In this document: positions 8,139 through 15,200 of the stretch, piece by piece
How positions within the stretch are numbered: position 1 is the stretch's first letter
Layout: every line of letters starts with the position of its first letter
DNA from: Candidatus Saccharicenans sp.
GTDB lineage: Bacteria; Acidobacteriota; Aminicenantia; Aminicenantales; Saccharicenantaceae
Assembly (NCBI GenBank): GCA_030017715.1
Contig: JASEIU010000007.1
Coordinates: forward strand, 1 to 64,000
Length of the DNA: 64,000 nucleotides
Direction of reading: 5' to 3'
Position numbers and translations under genes: made by a program
The notes under the pieces: generated by a model
What the model saw: only the letters and a program-made list of their open reading frames with translations
Told to the model about the DNA's origin: nothing
The model's database searches: none

Positions 8139-9368
8139 TTATTTTAACGAGTAGACATTAATTATTAAGCTATCTGCCTCTTCATCCAGCCCAGGATCAC
8201 CATTAGCTAAAAAGTAAACTAAGTCATCTTTCTCCGCGAGCATCGCGTCATCCGTATAAAAAATATTTTCCAAAAAGAAGTTATTTTGATTTATAAGCAA
8301 AAGGGTGAATTTTTTTTGATCTTTTGAAAGATTTCTGAACTGAAGAAGGAAATAATCTTCATTGATTATAAAGTTTTCTATCCTTGAATAGGAAAGCTCC
8401 CAATCTTCAAACAGCTGAGGAACAGGCCGATTTTTGTTTTTGATAAATGCCTCTTTTCCAATCCGTACATAATTATCAGGCATTTTAAGTTCATGTATTT
8501 TAATTATTTCAAGACGCTCTGGATCAATCACGTATATTTTAGGCTCAGTTTCGATGAGCAAATATAGGTAGGGGCCATGTTTTCTTATAAAAACCCTGAT
8601 TAAGTGGGGATAATATCTTCTATCTAAAAATTCCCTATATAAAAGTGATTTTTTGAACTGTCCATTTTCAAATATTGAAAGAAAATACCCGGCGGGATGC
8701 TTTTTTTGCATAGTAATACTATGGTCGTAGGTGAAGCCAGCAAAAAACCATTTATTACCAACTCTTTCAACAGATTTGAAAAAAATACTCGGTAGGTCCC
8801 TGATCCATTCCGTCTTATCATAATTATAAATATCTCCTGTTCGTCGGAAGTATAATATCCTGCCTGTTGTCTCTACTACAATAAGGAAGGGGGCAGAGAA
8901 ACACATGGCTCTCCAGCTGTTTATTTCGCCTGGTCCATGGCCGTATCGGGTTAAAGGATAAGCAGATGAATGGGAAACACAGTATAATCCATTTTTGAAA
9001 AACATCAGCAAAAGGTTGCCGACCTCATCGACAAGAGCATTGAATATAAAGCCGTGCAACTTAATATTTGGATAAGATAAAATTTTAACGATCGGCGGAT
9101 ATGCGCCGCGGCTTGCTGCGGTGAGCCGATAGTCGGGGGTTCCAAGGGGGTATGACCCCTTGGTCGCAGGGCGTGGGTTTGGTGCCCCGCCCGAGAAGGG
9201 GAGGCAGGGAGCGAAGCGAACGTTGGAAGGGGGAAGGCGAAGCGGTTCCCCCTCCAAGTTGACTGGTTGAGTAAGCCTTTTTGGTTGAAGGTTATCACTG
9301 GCTTCTATAAATGACACCAGAAGTAAGGCTGAAGAAAAGATAAGGGCTAATTTTTTTCTAAGTGGCAT
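8139..9368 (-). CDS. Exported 6-bladed beta-propeller protein with in-frame palindromic insertion
   Basis: A 409-aa exported protein. Residues 1-23 form a signal peptide (LALIFSSALLLVSFIEA). From residue about 92 the sequence is propeller-like (VDEVGNLLLMFFKNGLYCVS, then YGHGPGEINSW, LIVVETTGRILYFRRTGDI, and IYVIDPERLEIIKIHEL). The GHGPGE element matches its neighbours. Residues about 38-92 are quite different: Pro/Arg/Gly-rich, GC-rich, and encoded by a string of hairpins at 9091-9256. That part is best read as a palindromic element inserted in frame just after the signal peptide. The start overlaps the end of the upstream propeller gene by 22 bp, and GGAG lies at good spacing. The function of such propellers is unknown; they are often outer-surface or periplasmic. 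Confidence 0.78.
   Translation of the reverse strand: MPLRKKLALIFSSALLLVSFIEASDNLQPKRLTQPVNLEGEPLRLPPSNVRFAPCLPFSGGAPNPRPATKGSYPLGTPDYRLTAASRGAYPPIVKILSYPNIKLHGFIFNALVDEVGNLLLMFFKNGLYCVSHSSAYPLTRYGHGPGEINSWRAMCFSAPFLIVVETTGRILYFRRTGDIYNYDKTEWIRDLPSIFFKSVERVGNKWFFAGFTYDHSITMQKKHPAGYFLSIFENGQFKKSLLYREFLDRRYYPHLIRVFIRKHGPYLYLLIETEPKIYVIDPERLEIIKIHELKMPDNYVRIGKEAFIKNKNRPVPQLFEDWELSYSRIENFIINEDYFLLQFRNLSKDQKKFTLLLINQNNFFLENIFYTDDAMLAEKDDLVYFLANGDPGLDEEADSLIINVYSLK
9091..9256. repeat. GC-rich palindromic element inserted in frame in a propeller gene
   Basis: Within an AT-rich gene, about 165 bp switch abruptly to high GC and contain three hairpins. ATCGGC at 9091-9096 pairs with GCCGAT at 9125-9130. 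CCAAGGGG at 9142-9149 pairs perfectly with CCCCTTGG at 9156-9163. A G-rich arm at 9225-9235 pairs with TTCCCCCTCC at 9246-9255. The element adds about 50 residues without breaking the reading frame, like Rickettsia palindromic elements. No second obvious full copy was found in this window. Confidence 0.65.
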
Positions 9369-10453
9369 TTTAATATCTCCGCTTTTGAAGTCTCAAAGGG
9401 AGAAGTGAAATCAATCATCCTGGCTAAAAAAATGCAGTTTTCTCCAAACCCGGCCGGAAAATAGTTTTTCATATAAAACGGCTTTGAGGCTGAGGATAGC
9501 TCTCGATTAACCAGTACATAACAGTAGTTATGGAGGTCATCGCCCTTCTTTTGAATCTGTAAACATATCTCGTTATTTACGAAGAATAGTTTCATGATTC
9601 TATCGCCTGTTTCTTGGACCTGGAGGTCATACATCCAGGCTGGCTTTTTTAAAGCAACCCTTTTTCTTTCTGTGGGTTCATATTTGATGTAGGTCCACCA
9701 TTCCTGGCCGAACCAGAATTCCTTGACTATTCGGCCATTGAAGTCGAGCTTCCAGACGCAATTTACTGGAGCTAAACTAAAGTAAATATACTCTTCATCC
9801 GAAAGGACATGTCCAATCAAAAAAAATTCTGGATAATTTCTGAGCTGCTTTCGGAAGGAATTTAGGCAAAATAGAGCTTTCCGCCATTTTCCGTTATGGG
9901 TAAAGAGGTTAATAGCTTTTGTTATTATTTCATTTTTACTGGGCTCTCTTTTTAATTGGGCGGTGACAATTAAATTATCGTTAATGGCTATGTCCTGAAC
10001 GATATTCGAGGTGCCCTCATAGAGCAAAAGAAGTCTTTTTAAGAAGCTGAACTTCTCATCGAAAATACTTAATGTTGCCTGTAAAGGATCAAGAATAAAA
10101 TAATTACCCTCTGATTTTTTGACAGAATTTATGGCCTGGAATTCTCCTGGTCCCTGTCCATACCCTCCGACTTTTTGAGTGGCGCGTCCTTCTGGATTGT
10201 AAATCTGCAGATAAGAAAATCTATTCAAGATAAGCTCACCGTTAAATCCTTCATATATTTCTGGAGGGGCGAAATCCTGTCTCCAGAGGGCAATTGTAGC
10301 TTCTTTATTAACGGGTGGAAGATCAAGATAATAAGTACGTATTATTTCCAGATATTGAGCGGAGGCCACGGCTGAGTATATTAATAGGAGAAAGGCCAAC
10401 AAGAACTGAATTGAACCTTTTAATTTCAGATGAGCAAAGAGGCCATTTCTCAT
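9347..10453 (-). CDS. Exported 6-bladed beta-propeller protein
   Basis: A 368-aa protein with an N-terminal signal peptide (FLLAFLLLIYSAVASAQ, cleavage near residue 32). The propeller blades include LILNRFSYLQIYNPEG, VGGYGQGPGEFQAINS, YFILDPLQATLSIFDEKF and YIYFSLAPVNCVWKLDFNG, the last typical of the final blade region. It is the third gene of the five-gene operon, 29 bp after the microprotein gene, and overlaps the next propeller gene by 22 bp, which implies translational coupling. Related propeller families are known in Bacteroidetes beside small exported Cys-rich NVEALA-type peptides. That parallel is the main clue to its role. No catalytic or metal site is visible. Confidence 0.78.
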   Translation of the reverse strand: MRNGLFAHLKLKGSIQFLLAFLLLIYSAVASAQYLEIIRTYYLDLPPVNKEATIALWRQDFAPPEIYEGFNGELILNRFSYLQIYNPEGRATQKVGGYGQGPGEFQAINSVKKSEGNYFILDPLQATLSIFDEKFSFLKRLLLLYEGTSNIVQDIAINDNLIVTAQLKREPSKNEIITKAINLFTHNGKWRKALFCLNSFRKQLRNYPEFFLIGHVLSDEEYIYFSLAPVNCVWKLDFNGRIVKEFWFGQEWWTYIKYEPTERKRVALKKPAWMYDLQVQETGDRIMKLFFVNNEICLQIQKKGDDLHNYCYVLVNRELSSASKPFYMKNYFPAGFGENCIFLARMIDFTSPFETSKAEILKCHLEKN

Positions 10454-10482
10454 TGATCCATAATACGGGTTGGCATCAGGCC

Positions 10483-10695
10483 TTATGGAAATAATGGTGG
10501 AAATGGAATATTAATTTTACAGAAACAATCCCATTCTAAATCAGAAGCTGGGCAAACGCATTGCCAGTCAGGTCCAGCCTCGCTAAAAAATCCTTTTAAG
10601 AATATGATCATTCCGGCCTCAGAAGTCAGGCTCATGAACGATAAGAATATGAAAATGGCTGTCAAAATAATGTAGGCAAAATTTCTTGTTTTCAT
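10483..10695 (-). CDS. Exported Cys-rich microprotein (CxC-x8-CxC tail)
   Basis: A 70-aa protein with a signal peptide or single anchor (MKTRNFAYIILTAIFIFLSF, likely cleavage after LTSEA). A short mature part follows, carrying CVCPASDLEWDCFC, that is CxC-x8-CxC, and a proline-rich end (INIPFPPLFP). The longest frame starts at ATG 10710, but AAGGTG at 10700-10705 is correctly spaced for ATG 10695, which also gives the basic n-region. It lies 19 bp after its paralogue and 29 bp before a propeller gene, so it is in the operon. I do not recognise the family. The size, export signal and Cys pattern recall NVEALA-type peptides, but the NVEALA motif itself is absent. Confidence 0.72.
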   Translation of the reverse strand: MKTRNFAYIILTAIFIFLSFMSLTSEAGMIIFLKGFFSEAGPDWQCVCPASDLEWDCFCKINIPFPPLFP

Positions 10696-10714
10696 TTTTC
10701 CACCTTTCATCTTC

Positions 10715-10921
10715 TTACTTCATAATGATACAAGAACAGTCTAAATCTTCTGTGACGGTACAGTCGCAGGTCAAGATTACCGTGCCTAAAATGTTTGTTC
10801 CTGTTGTGTGTCCCCGTATCTTAATTGGTTGAGCTGATTTTAGTGATAATGAATCTGCGATGAATATAATTTGTAGGAAAATAATCACTAAAACAAGCTT
10901 TAATACAAACTTTTTAATCAT
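10715..10921 (-). CDS. Exported Cys-rich microprotein (CxC-x7-CxC tail), first gene of operon
   Basis: A 68-aa protein. A strongly hydrophobic signal peptide (KFVLKLVLVIIFLQIIFIA) leads to a short mature chain ending in CDCTVTEDLDCSCIIMK, a CxC-x7-CxC pattern close to that of its neighbour at 10483-10695. The Shine-Dalgarno AAGGGGGG is 6-7 nt before ATG 10921, and a TTGACA-N17-TAAATA promoter lies about 40 bp further up, so this is the leading gene. Four closely paired cysteines in an exported peptide suggest disulfide formation or metal binding (inference). The membrane thioredoxin at the operon's end could act on it. No peptide-maturation enzyme (radical SAM, protease-transporter) is seen nearby. 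Confidence 0.72.
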   Translation of the reverse strand: MIKKFVLKLVLVIIFLQIIFIADSLSLKSAQPIKIRGHTTGTNILGTVILTCDCTVTEDLDCSCIIMK

Positions 10922-10958
10922 ATTATCGACCCCCCTTAATATTGTATTATTATGAAAT

Positions 10959-10987
10959 TATTTAAAAAAATTTATGGCTACTGTCAA
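10959..10987 (-). promoter_or_regulatory. Sigma-70-type promoter of the microprotein operon
   Basis: On the minus strand TTGACA (10987-10982) is followed after 17 bp by TAAATA continuing as TAAATAAT. The same TTGACA-N17-TAAATAAT arrangement occurs before the TonB receptor at 40917-40947, which supports it as a local promoter form. The implied transcript has a short leader before the gene starting at 10921. Surroundings are very AT-rich, as expected of an UP-like region. Confidence 0.6.
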
Positions 10988-11109
10988 GAAAATTTATATT
11001 ATATTTTTTTTAACAACATAATATTATCTTTAATAACATATGAAAATATTAAATTCTATACAATATGAACTGGACCAGGTTTTTGGCATAAGGAGGATAG
11101 ACTTTAAAA

Positions 11110-11172
11110 AAATGATAAAAAACCCGGGAATAATATTTACGGGCTTATCGGTGGAGACCAGCTGCCATGTGG
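11110..11172 (-). pseudogene. Remnant of a second AraC-family gene (HTH segment)
   Basis: Bases 11138-11170 match 6224-6256 inside the intact AraC gene over about 33 bp with only two differences. A weaker match at 11110-11128 corresponds to the coding stretch for the next helix. On the minus strand this reads WQLVSTDKPVN, then after an internal deletion a short FFIIF-like piece, versus WQLVSTDQPVK and FHKIF in the intact protein. No open frame survives. The scrap ends exactly where the truncated gene on the plus strand begins, so it may mark a recombination junction. Confidence 0.55.
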
Positions 11173-12000
11173 CCCAGTATCCAGAGCCAGTACCTTCAAC
11201 AGGGCTTCAATATCTTGCAGCCGATGGGGGCGGTCGATTTTCTGCAGCGGGTTTTCATACCTCAGGTCCGTCAGGGTGTGAGCGACCTGAAGTTTCTGGA
11301 ATCGCAGGAACTTCCTCAGCTGGCTCAGCATACCCTGGCCGTTAGTAACCTGACCATGAACATTTTCGGCCAGATTTCTCCCTTTCAGTTTCCTTACGAA
11401 AACCGGGCTGACGCCGCCCGGGTTAAGGTTGAATACCTTCAGGCCGGGCGCCGGATTATTGAGGACTTTACCGCTACAATCGGTTATATGATCGTAAACA
11501 TGCCCACCATGACCGGGATGTACATCCAGACAGTGACCTGGGGTCCCAGCGTCTTCAGTTTCAGGGCGCCGGCTGAAGAGATGCCGGGAAAGATTCAGCT
11601 TTTTCAGATTTCCATGTACTCTCGTCTTGACAATCCAGCTTTTAATGTCGGTTATACCAGGCTGTGTGCCATAATCACCCGGGAAAATCTGAGGCAGCAG
11701 CAGGCTATCTTTGCCCGTTATCAGCAAATCAGGCAGACTCTTCAGGAAACCAGCGACATCATCTGGCAGACCTATCAGAACCGCAGCGCTTCTCAGGACA
11801 GGATTTTTGAACGGTACAGTGAAGCCCTGCGGGGAGTGGATACCTATATTGACCCGGTCAACAACTGGAATGTTCAGCTCCCCACCGGCTATAGTAATGC
11901 CTGGACCAACGGAACCGATTATGTGTTCAGCGACAGCCCTTCTTTTAACCCTGGCGCCGTTTTTGGAAGCAGCTGGCAACAGATGAATCGCAAACGGTAG
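11167..12000 (+). pseudogene. C-terminal part of an uncharacterised protein, 5' end apparently lost
   Basis: The frame is open from just after a stop at 11131 to the stop at 11998-12000, giving up to 277 aa from ATG 11167. It has no signal peptide. Its sequence, for example PFQFPYENRADAAR, then GMYIQTVTWGPSVFSF and ending VQLPTGYSNAWTNGTDY plus WQQMNRKR, looks like the C-terminal half of a family I recall as about 370-400 aa with an exported N-terminal domain. That half is missing. The first codons fall inside the decayed AraC fragment, and the only ribosome-site-like bases (GGTGGAGA) belong to that fragment. I read it as a truncated gene, perhaps not expressed. Codon use and GC content return here to the window's GC-rich norm. 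Confidence 0.5.
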
Positions 12001-12294
12001 CCAGGGTCAAATGGGCGGGGTTCAGTATCCCGATAGGCCTTTTCCTGCCTATTCCAGACTTGCTCGTCGGCGGCCGAAGACTGCCCAGAATTTACCTTCA
12101 CAGATTAAATGCCGTTGTAATTTAATTTTATTTCCTTTAAAAAATTTTCCCTGATCAGTCCGCCTCTGCCGGAAGATTAAAGAGCCAGGTCGCAATCTTC
12201 TTATCTTAAGAAAGCAGGTCTCATCGGCAGGCGGTCTATTTTGAGATCTGGCACAGAAGTTGCTGTTATTATGGGTGGAAACAGGGGGTGAGCA

Positions 12295-13167
12295 ATGAAC
12301 AGGATAAAGGCCATCCTCAAAGGGAAAAGGGTAGCCGGGGAAGACAGCTTCCAAAAGCAGACGTTCGGGGATTCTCGCCGGGTTGAAGCCGGGCCGCGGG
12401 TCGCGAGAAGAGTAAATCTTGAGAGGCTGTCCAGACCGGAGGTGTTCAGGGATTCTTTCGTCATACTCAGCAGGAATTTCAAGCTGGTTATGCTGGCGGT
12501 GGCCATTTCTGGCCTGATCCACCTGATGGCCGGCGCGCTTTTAATCGGGGTGCCGTTAATGAATCCGGGGAACCTGCCGCCGGTCCAGGTCTATAGCGCT
12601 TTTCTGGCTCCGATGCCGTCTCCATCTCCGCCGCCGGCTCCACCCAAGGGCAGCCCGCGTGGTGCCGGCAGGACGACAGCTCTCAAGGCCCGGCCGGCTG
12701 TGGCTCCCGGAGTGCTGGTAGCGCCGATTGATATTCCAGAAGAAATCCCGGAAGAGGGCGTCGACGGTTATGGTAACAGATTCGGCCTTCCCTGGGGCAT
12801 TGAATACGAGGGAGAGCAGCCTGTTTTCAACAAAGAATTTGAACAGTGGATCAATCTCCCGGTGGAAAAAGAAAAAGAGCCCGTTCGGGCCATCGGTGAA
12901 ATCAAGCCTCCGCGCCTGATTCGCAGGGTCGATCCCGTCTATCCTGAAATCGCCCGTCAGATCAGAAAAGAGGGCCTCGTGATACTCGAAGCCACCACCG
13001 ATGTCTTCGGGCGTGTCCAGAGCGTCCGGGTGCTTCGCTCTGAACCTTTCCTGGATGAAGCGGCCATTGAAGCCGTCAGGCAGTGGGTCTATGCGCCGAT
13101 GATCATCAACGGCCGGCCGCGTTCTGTGACTTTCACCGTAACGGTCATCTTCAAGCTGCAGAAATAG
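12295..13167 (+). CDS. TonB-family energy transducer
   Basis: A 290-aa inner-membrane protein. A cytoplasmic N-terminal part (about 60 aa) is followed by one membrane helix (residues 64-88, VMLAVAISGLIHLMAGALLI). A Pro-rich periplasmic stretch (PMPSPSPPPAPPKG) comes next, and a TonB C-terminal domain at about 205-290: PPRLIRRVDPVYPEIARQ, KEGLVILEATTDVFGRV, LDEAAIEAVRQWVYAPMIING. The YP and A(V)xQW motifs are typical. It would pass proton-motive energy to TonB-dependent receptors such as the one at 41083-44229. No ExbB/ExbD genes are in the window. GGGGGTGA precedes the start. The 294 bp upstream hold no gene I can support. Confidence 0.85.
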   Translation: MNRIKAILKGKRVAGEDSFQKQTFGDSRRVEAGPRVARRVNLERLSRPEVFRDSFVILSRNFKLVMLAVAISGLIHLMAGALLIGVPLMNPGNLPPVQVYSAFLAPMPSPSPPPAPPKGSPRGAGRTTALKARPAVAPGVLVAPIDIPEEIPEEGVDGYGNRFGLPWGIEYEGEQPVFNKEFEQWINLPVEKEKEPVRAIGEIKPPRLIRRVDPVYPEIARQIRKEGLVILEATTDVFGRVQSVRVLRSEPFLDEAAIEAVRQWVYAPMIINGRPRSVTFTVTVIFKLQK

Positions 13168-13434
13168 AATCAGGACTCGGGTCTTAAGGTCCCAGGTTAA
13201 GCTTATGGAGCCTCAGGAGCCCTTTGTTTAGTTTCAGGTGGAAGCATCTCTGTTTGCGTGATTTGCCGCGATGATTTCAGTAGTATAGCGCGGACTCAGT
13301 TTCCTCCTGCCCCGGGGTTAGCGGTTCCTGGCGGGCATTAAGGTGAGAGCCCAGGAGAGGGGCGCCGCAGCAGGGTCCTCTTCCCGATCTTAGCCTCCAC
13401 TGAAACGGAGAGACAATCGTTCCGGGTTGCCTGA
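13168..13434. other. Intergenic region before the PTS genes
   Basis: About 270 bp with no open frame I trust. It has several GC-rich inverted patches (around 13265-13345) but no match to a riboswitch class I know; cobalamin, TPP and SAM consensus elements were looked for and not found. It ends in the PTS promoter. Confidence 0.4.
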
Positions 13435-13463
13435 TTGTAAATAAATCCACCTTCTTTTATAAT
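13435..13463 (+). promoter_or_regulatory. Promoter of the fructose PTS genes
   Basis: TTGTAA (13435-13440), a 17-bp spacer and a perfect TATAAT (13458-13463) lie 30 bp before ATG 13493. The predicted transcript start is near 13470. AAGGA follows as the ribosome site of the EIIC gene. Confidence 0.65.
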
Positions 13464-13492
13464 TGTGAAAAATTCGTTCTTAGAAGGACACC

Positions 13493-14524
13493 ATGAAAGT
13501 CAGTAAATTCAAGCAATATCTTCTGTCGGGGGTTTCCTATGCTATTCCTTTTGTGGCTTCGGGCGGAATTTTGATTGCCATATCGATTGCTTTGGCTCCG
13601 ATGACCGCCCAGGGTCCAGATTTCAGCCGGGCTCCTTTTCTCAAACTGATTAACGACATCGGCCTGGCTGCTTTTTCGCTGCTGATTCCGGTTCTTTCCG
13701 GTTATATCGCCTTCGGCATAGCTGACCGTCCTGGCCTGGTTCCCGGGTTTGTCGGTGGGTATATCGCCAGCCAGGTCGGAGCCGGCTTCTTAGGCGGGCT
13801 TATTTCCGGGCTGCTGGCTGGCTTTCTGGTGTTTTACCTTAAAAAAATAAAAGTTCCCACTTACATCAGGCCTGTCATGCCGATCCTTGTCTATCCCGTG
13901 ATTTCTTCTCTGATAATCGGTTTCGTAATGTATAAAATCATCGGCGCTCCGATCCATGATCTGATGCAGAGCATAACCGGCTGGCTGGAAGTGATGGGGA
14001 CGGGCAACAAAGTCATCCTGGGTATCATACTGGGCTCAATGATTGCCTTTGACATGGGCGGTCCGGTCAACAAGGTGGCCTTCTTTTTCGGGGCGGCCAT
14101 GATTCAGCAGGGTAATTATTACATCATGGGTGCCTGTGCCTCGGCCATCTGCATCCCGCCTCTGGGGCTGGGGCTGGCGACACTTCTTAACAGGAAGCTC
14201 TGGAGCGAACAGGAGCGGGAGGCCGGCCTGGCCGCTCTGGCCATGGGCACCATAGGGATTACCGAGGGCGCCATTCCTTTCGCCGCGGCCGACCCTTTCA
14301 GGGTTATTCCGGTCATCATGGCCGGTTCCAGTGTCGGCTCGGTGATTGCCATGCTGAGCGGCGTGGGCGACCATGCACCTCACGGCGGACCGATTGTTCT
14401 GCCGGTAGTCGACAATCGGTTTATGTATGTGGTGTCGATAATCGCTGGAACGCTGGTGGTGGCGGCAGTAATGAACTATATCCGCTCAAGAAGCAAAAAG
14501 AAAGCAGAAATTCAAAAGGCCTGA
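13493..14524 (+). CDS. PTS fructose-type EIIC membrane permease
   Basis: A 343-aa integral membrane protein, the size of a stand-alone EIIC-Fru domain. It opens with the usual VSYAIPFVASGGILIAISIA helix, has about nine hydrophobic segments, and carries the substrate-loop signature GITEGAIPFAAADP near residue 260 as well as DMGGPVNKVAFFF. It imports a hexose or hexitol, most likely fructose or mannitol-like, coupled to phosphorylation by EIIB. In many genomes EIIB and EIIC are fused; here EIIB is separate and 364 bp downstream. No 1-phosphofructokinase gene is adjacent. The promoter at 13435-13463 should drive it. Confidence 0.9.
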   Translation: MKVSKFKQYLLSGVSYAIPFVASGGILIAISIALAPMTAQGPDFSRAPFLKLINDIGLAAFSLLIPVLSGYIAFGIADRPGLVPGFVGGYIASQVGAGFLGGLISGLLAGFLVFYLKKIKVPTYIRPVMPILVYPVISSLIIGFVMYKIIGAPIHDLMQSITGWLEVMGTGNKVILGIILGSMIAFDMGGPVNKVAFFFGAAMIQQGNYYIMGACASAICIPPLGLGLATLLNRKLWSEQEREAGLAALAMGTIGITEGAIPFAAADPFRVIPVIMAGSSVGSVIAMLSGVGDHAPHGGPIVLPVVDNRFMYVVSIIAGTLVVAAVMNYIRSRSKKKAEIQKA

Positions 14525-14888
14525 TCCAGCGATTTGGATTTCCCGGGGGGTCGCCTCTGAACTCAAGGTTTTTTCGGATAAAATTTATGGCCAGCGTGCT
14601 GTCTCGTGTTGTGTAATATCCTCTTTACCGGCTCAAGGTCGGCTTCTTGGCTATCATTTTTTGTCCTGAGGCCGGGGGGCCGAAAAGGAATCATTGGTAG
14701 ATAAAACTCCCCCATGTGAATCAAGCGAAAATCTGCCGTGCTTGATTCAGGGTGTTGTCCCCGGCCGGGAATGGGGAAAATTTCAGGTCGGCCGGAAAAG
14801 ACGGCCGGGTAAAATTTAATCCGGCATGTTCTAAACCGGGAGAGACGTGATAAAATAATCCCTTAAATTCCGGAGGCTGGAGGTTTGG
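14525..14888. other. Intergenic region between EIIC and EIIB
   Basis: No gene is supported in these 364 bp, which is odd for a gap inside a PTS gene set. It holds the inverted repeat at 14718-14748 and a short CGGCC/GGCCG hairpin near 14791-14813. Either could cause partial termination or RNA processing between EIIC and EIIB. Confidence 0.4.
14718..14748. promoter_or_regulatory. 9-bp perfect inverted repeat between PTS genes
   Basis: GAATCAAGC (14718-14726) and GCTTGATTC (14740-14748) are separated by 13 bp. The centre-to-centre distance is about two helix turns, as in a repressor operator. It could instead be an RNA hairpin in an EIIC-EIIB transcript; no T-run follows, so it is not a standard terminator. 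Confidence 0.4.
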
Positions 14889-15200
14889 ATGAAACTGGTA
14901 GCTGTTACTGCCTGCCCGACGGGAATCGCCCATACCTATATGGCCGCTGAACAGCTCGAACGGGTTGCCAGGAAACTGGGCCATTCGATAAAGGTTGAAA
15001 CCCAGGGCGCCATGGGGATAGAAAACGAGCTGGAACAGGAAGAAATAAACCAGGCGGAGGCGGTAATTTTCGCCGTGGGTATAACCGTGCAGAAATCCGA
15101 AAGGTTTGAGGGCAAAAAAGTTTTTGAGTTTTCGGTTCAGGAAGCGATAAAAAACGCCGAAGGCATTTTTCAGAAAGTTAGGGAAGAAATTGGCGGTTGA
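14889..15200 (+). CDS. PTS fructose-type EIIB
   Basis: A 103-aa cytoplasmic phosphocarrier, the standard length of EIIB-Fru. The phospho-accepting Cys lies in VTACPTGIAHTYMAAE near residue 10, the family signature, and the rest follows the known fold (KVETQGAMGIENEL, AVIFAVGI). It takes phosphate from the EIIA domain of the downstream fusion and gives it to sugar held by EIIC. GGAGG lies about 8-10 nt before ATG 14889. Its stop overlaps the start of the HPr-EI-EIIA gene by 11 bp, so the two are translationally coupled. Confidence 0.93.
   Translation: MKLVAVTACPTGIAHTYMAAEQLERVARKLGHSIKVETQGAMGIENELEQEEINQAEAVIFAVGITVQKSERFEGKKVFEFSVQEAIKNAEGIFQKVREEIGG

Noticed and set aside
11137..11979. 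Long minus-strand frame of about 280 codons
   Set aside because: It is antisense to the truncated plus-strand gene, shows no protein-like pattern or ribosome site, and the plus-strand frame has the better composition.
13168..13434. Riboswitch before the PTS genes
   Set aside because: The GC-rich patches looked riboswitch-like, but conserved boxes of the cobalamin, TPP, SAM and c-di-GMP classes could not be matched.
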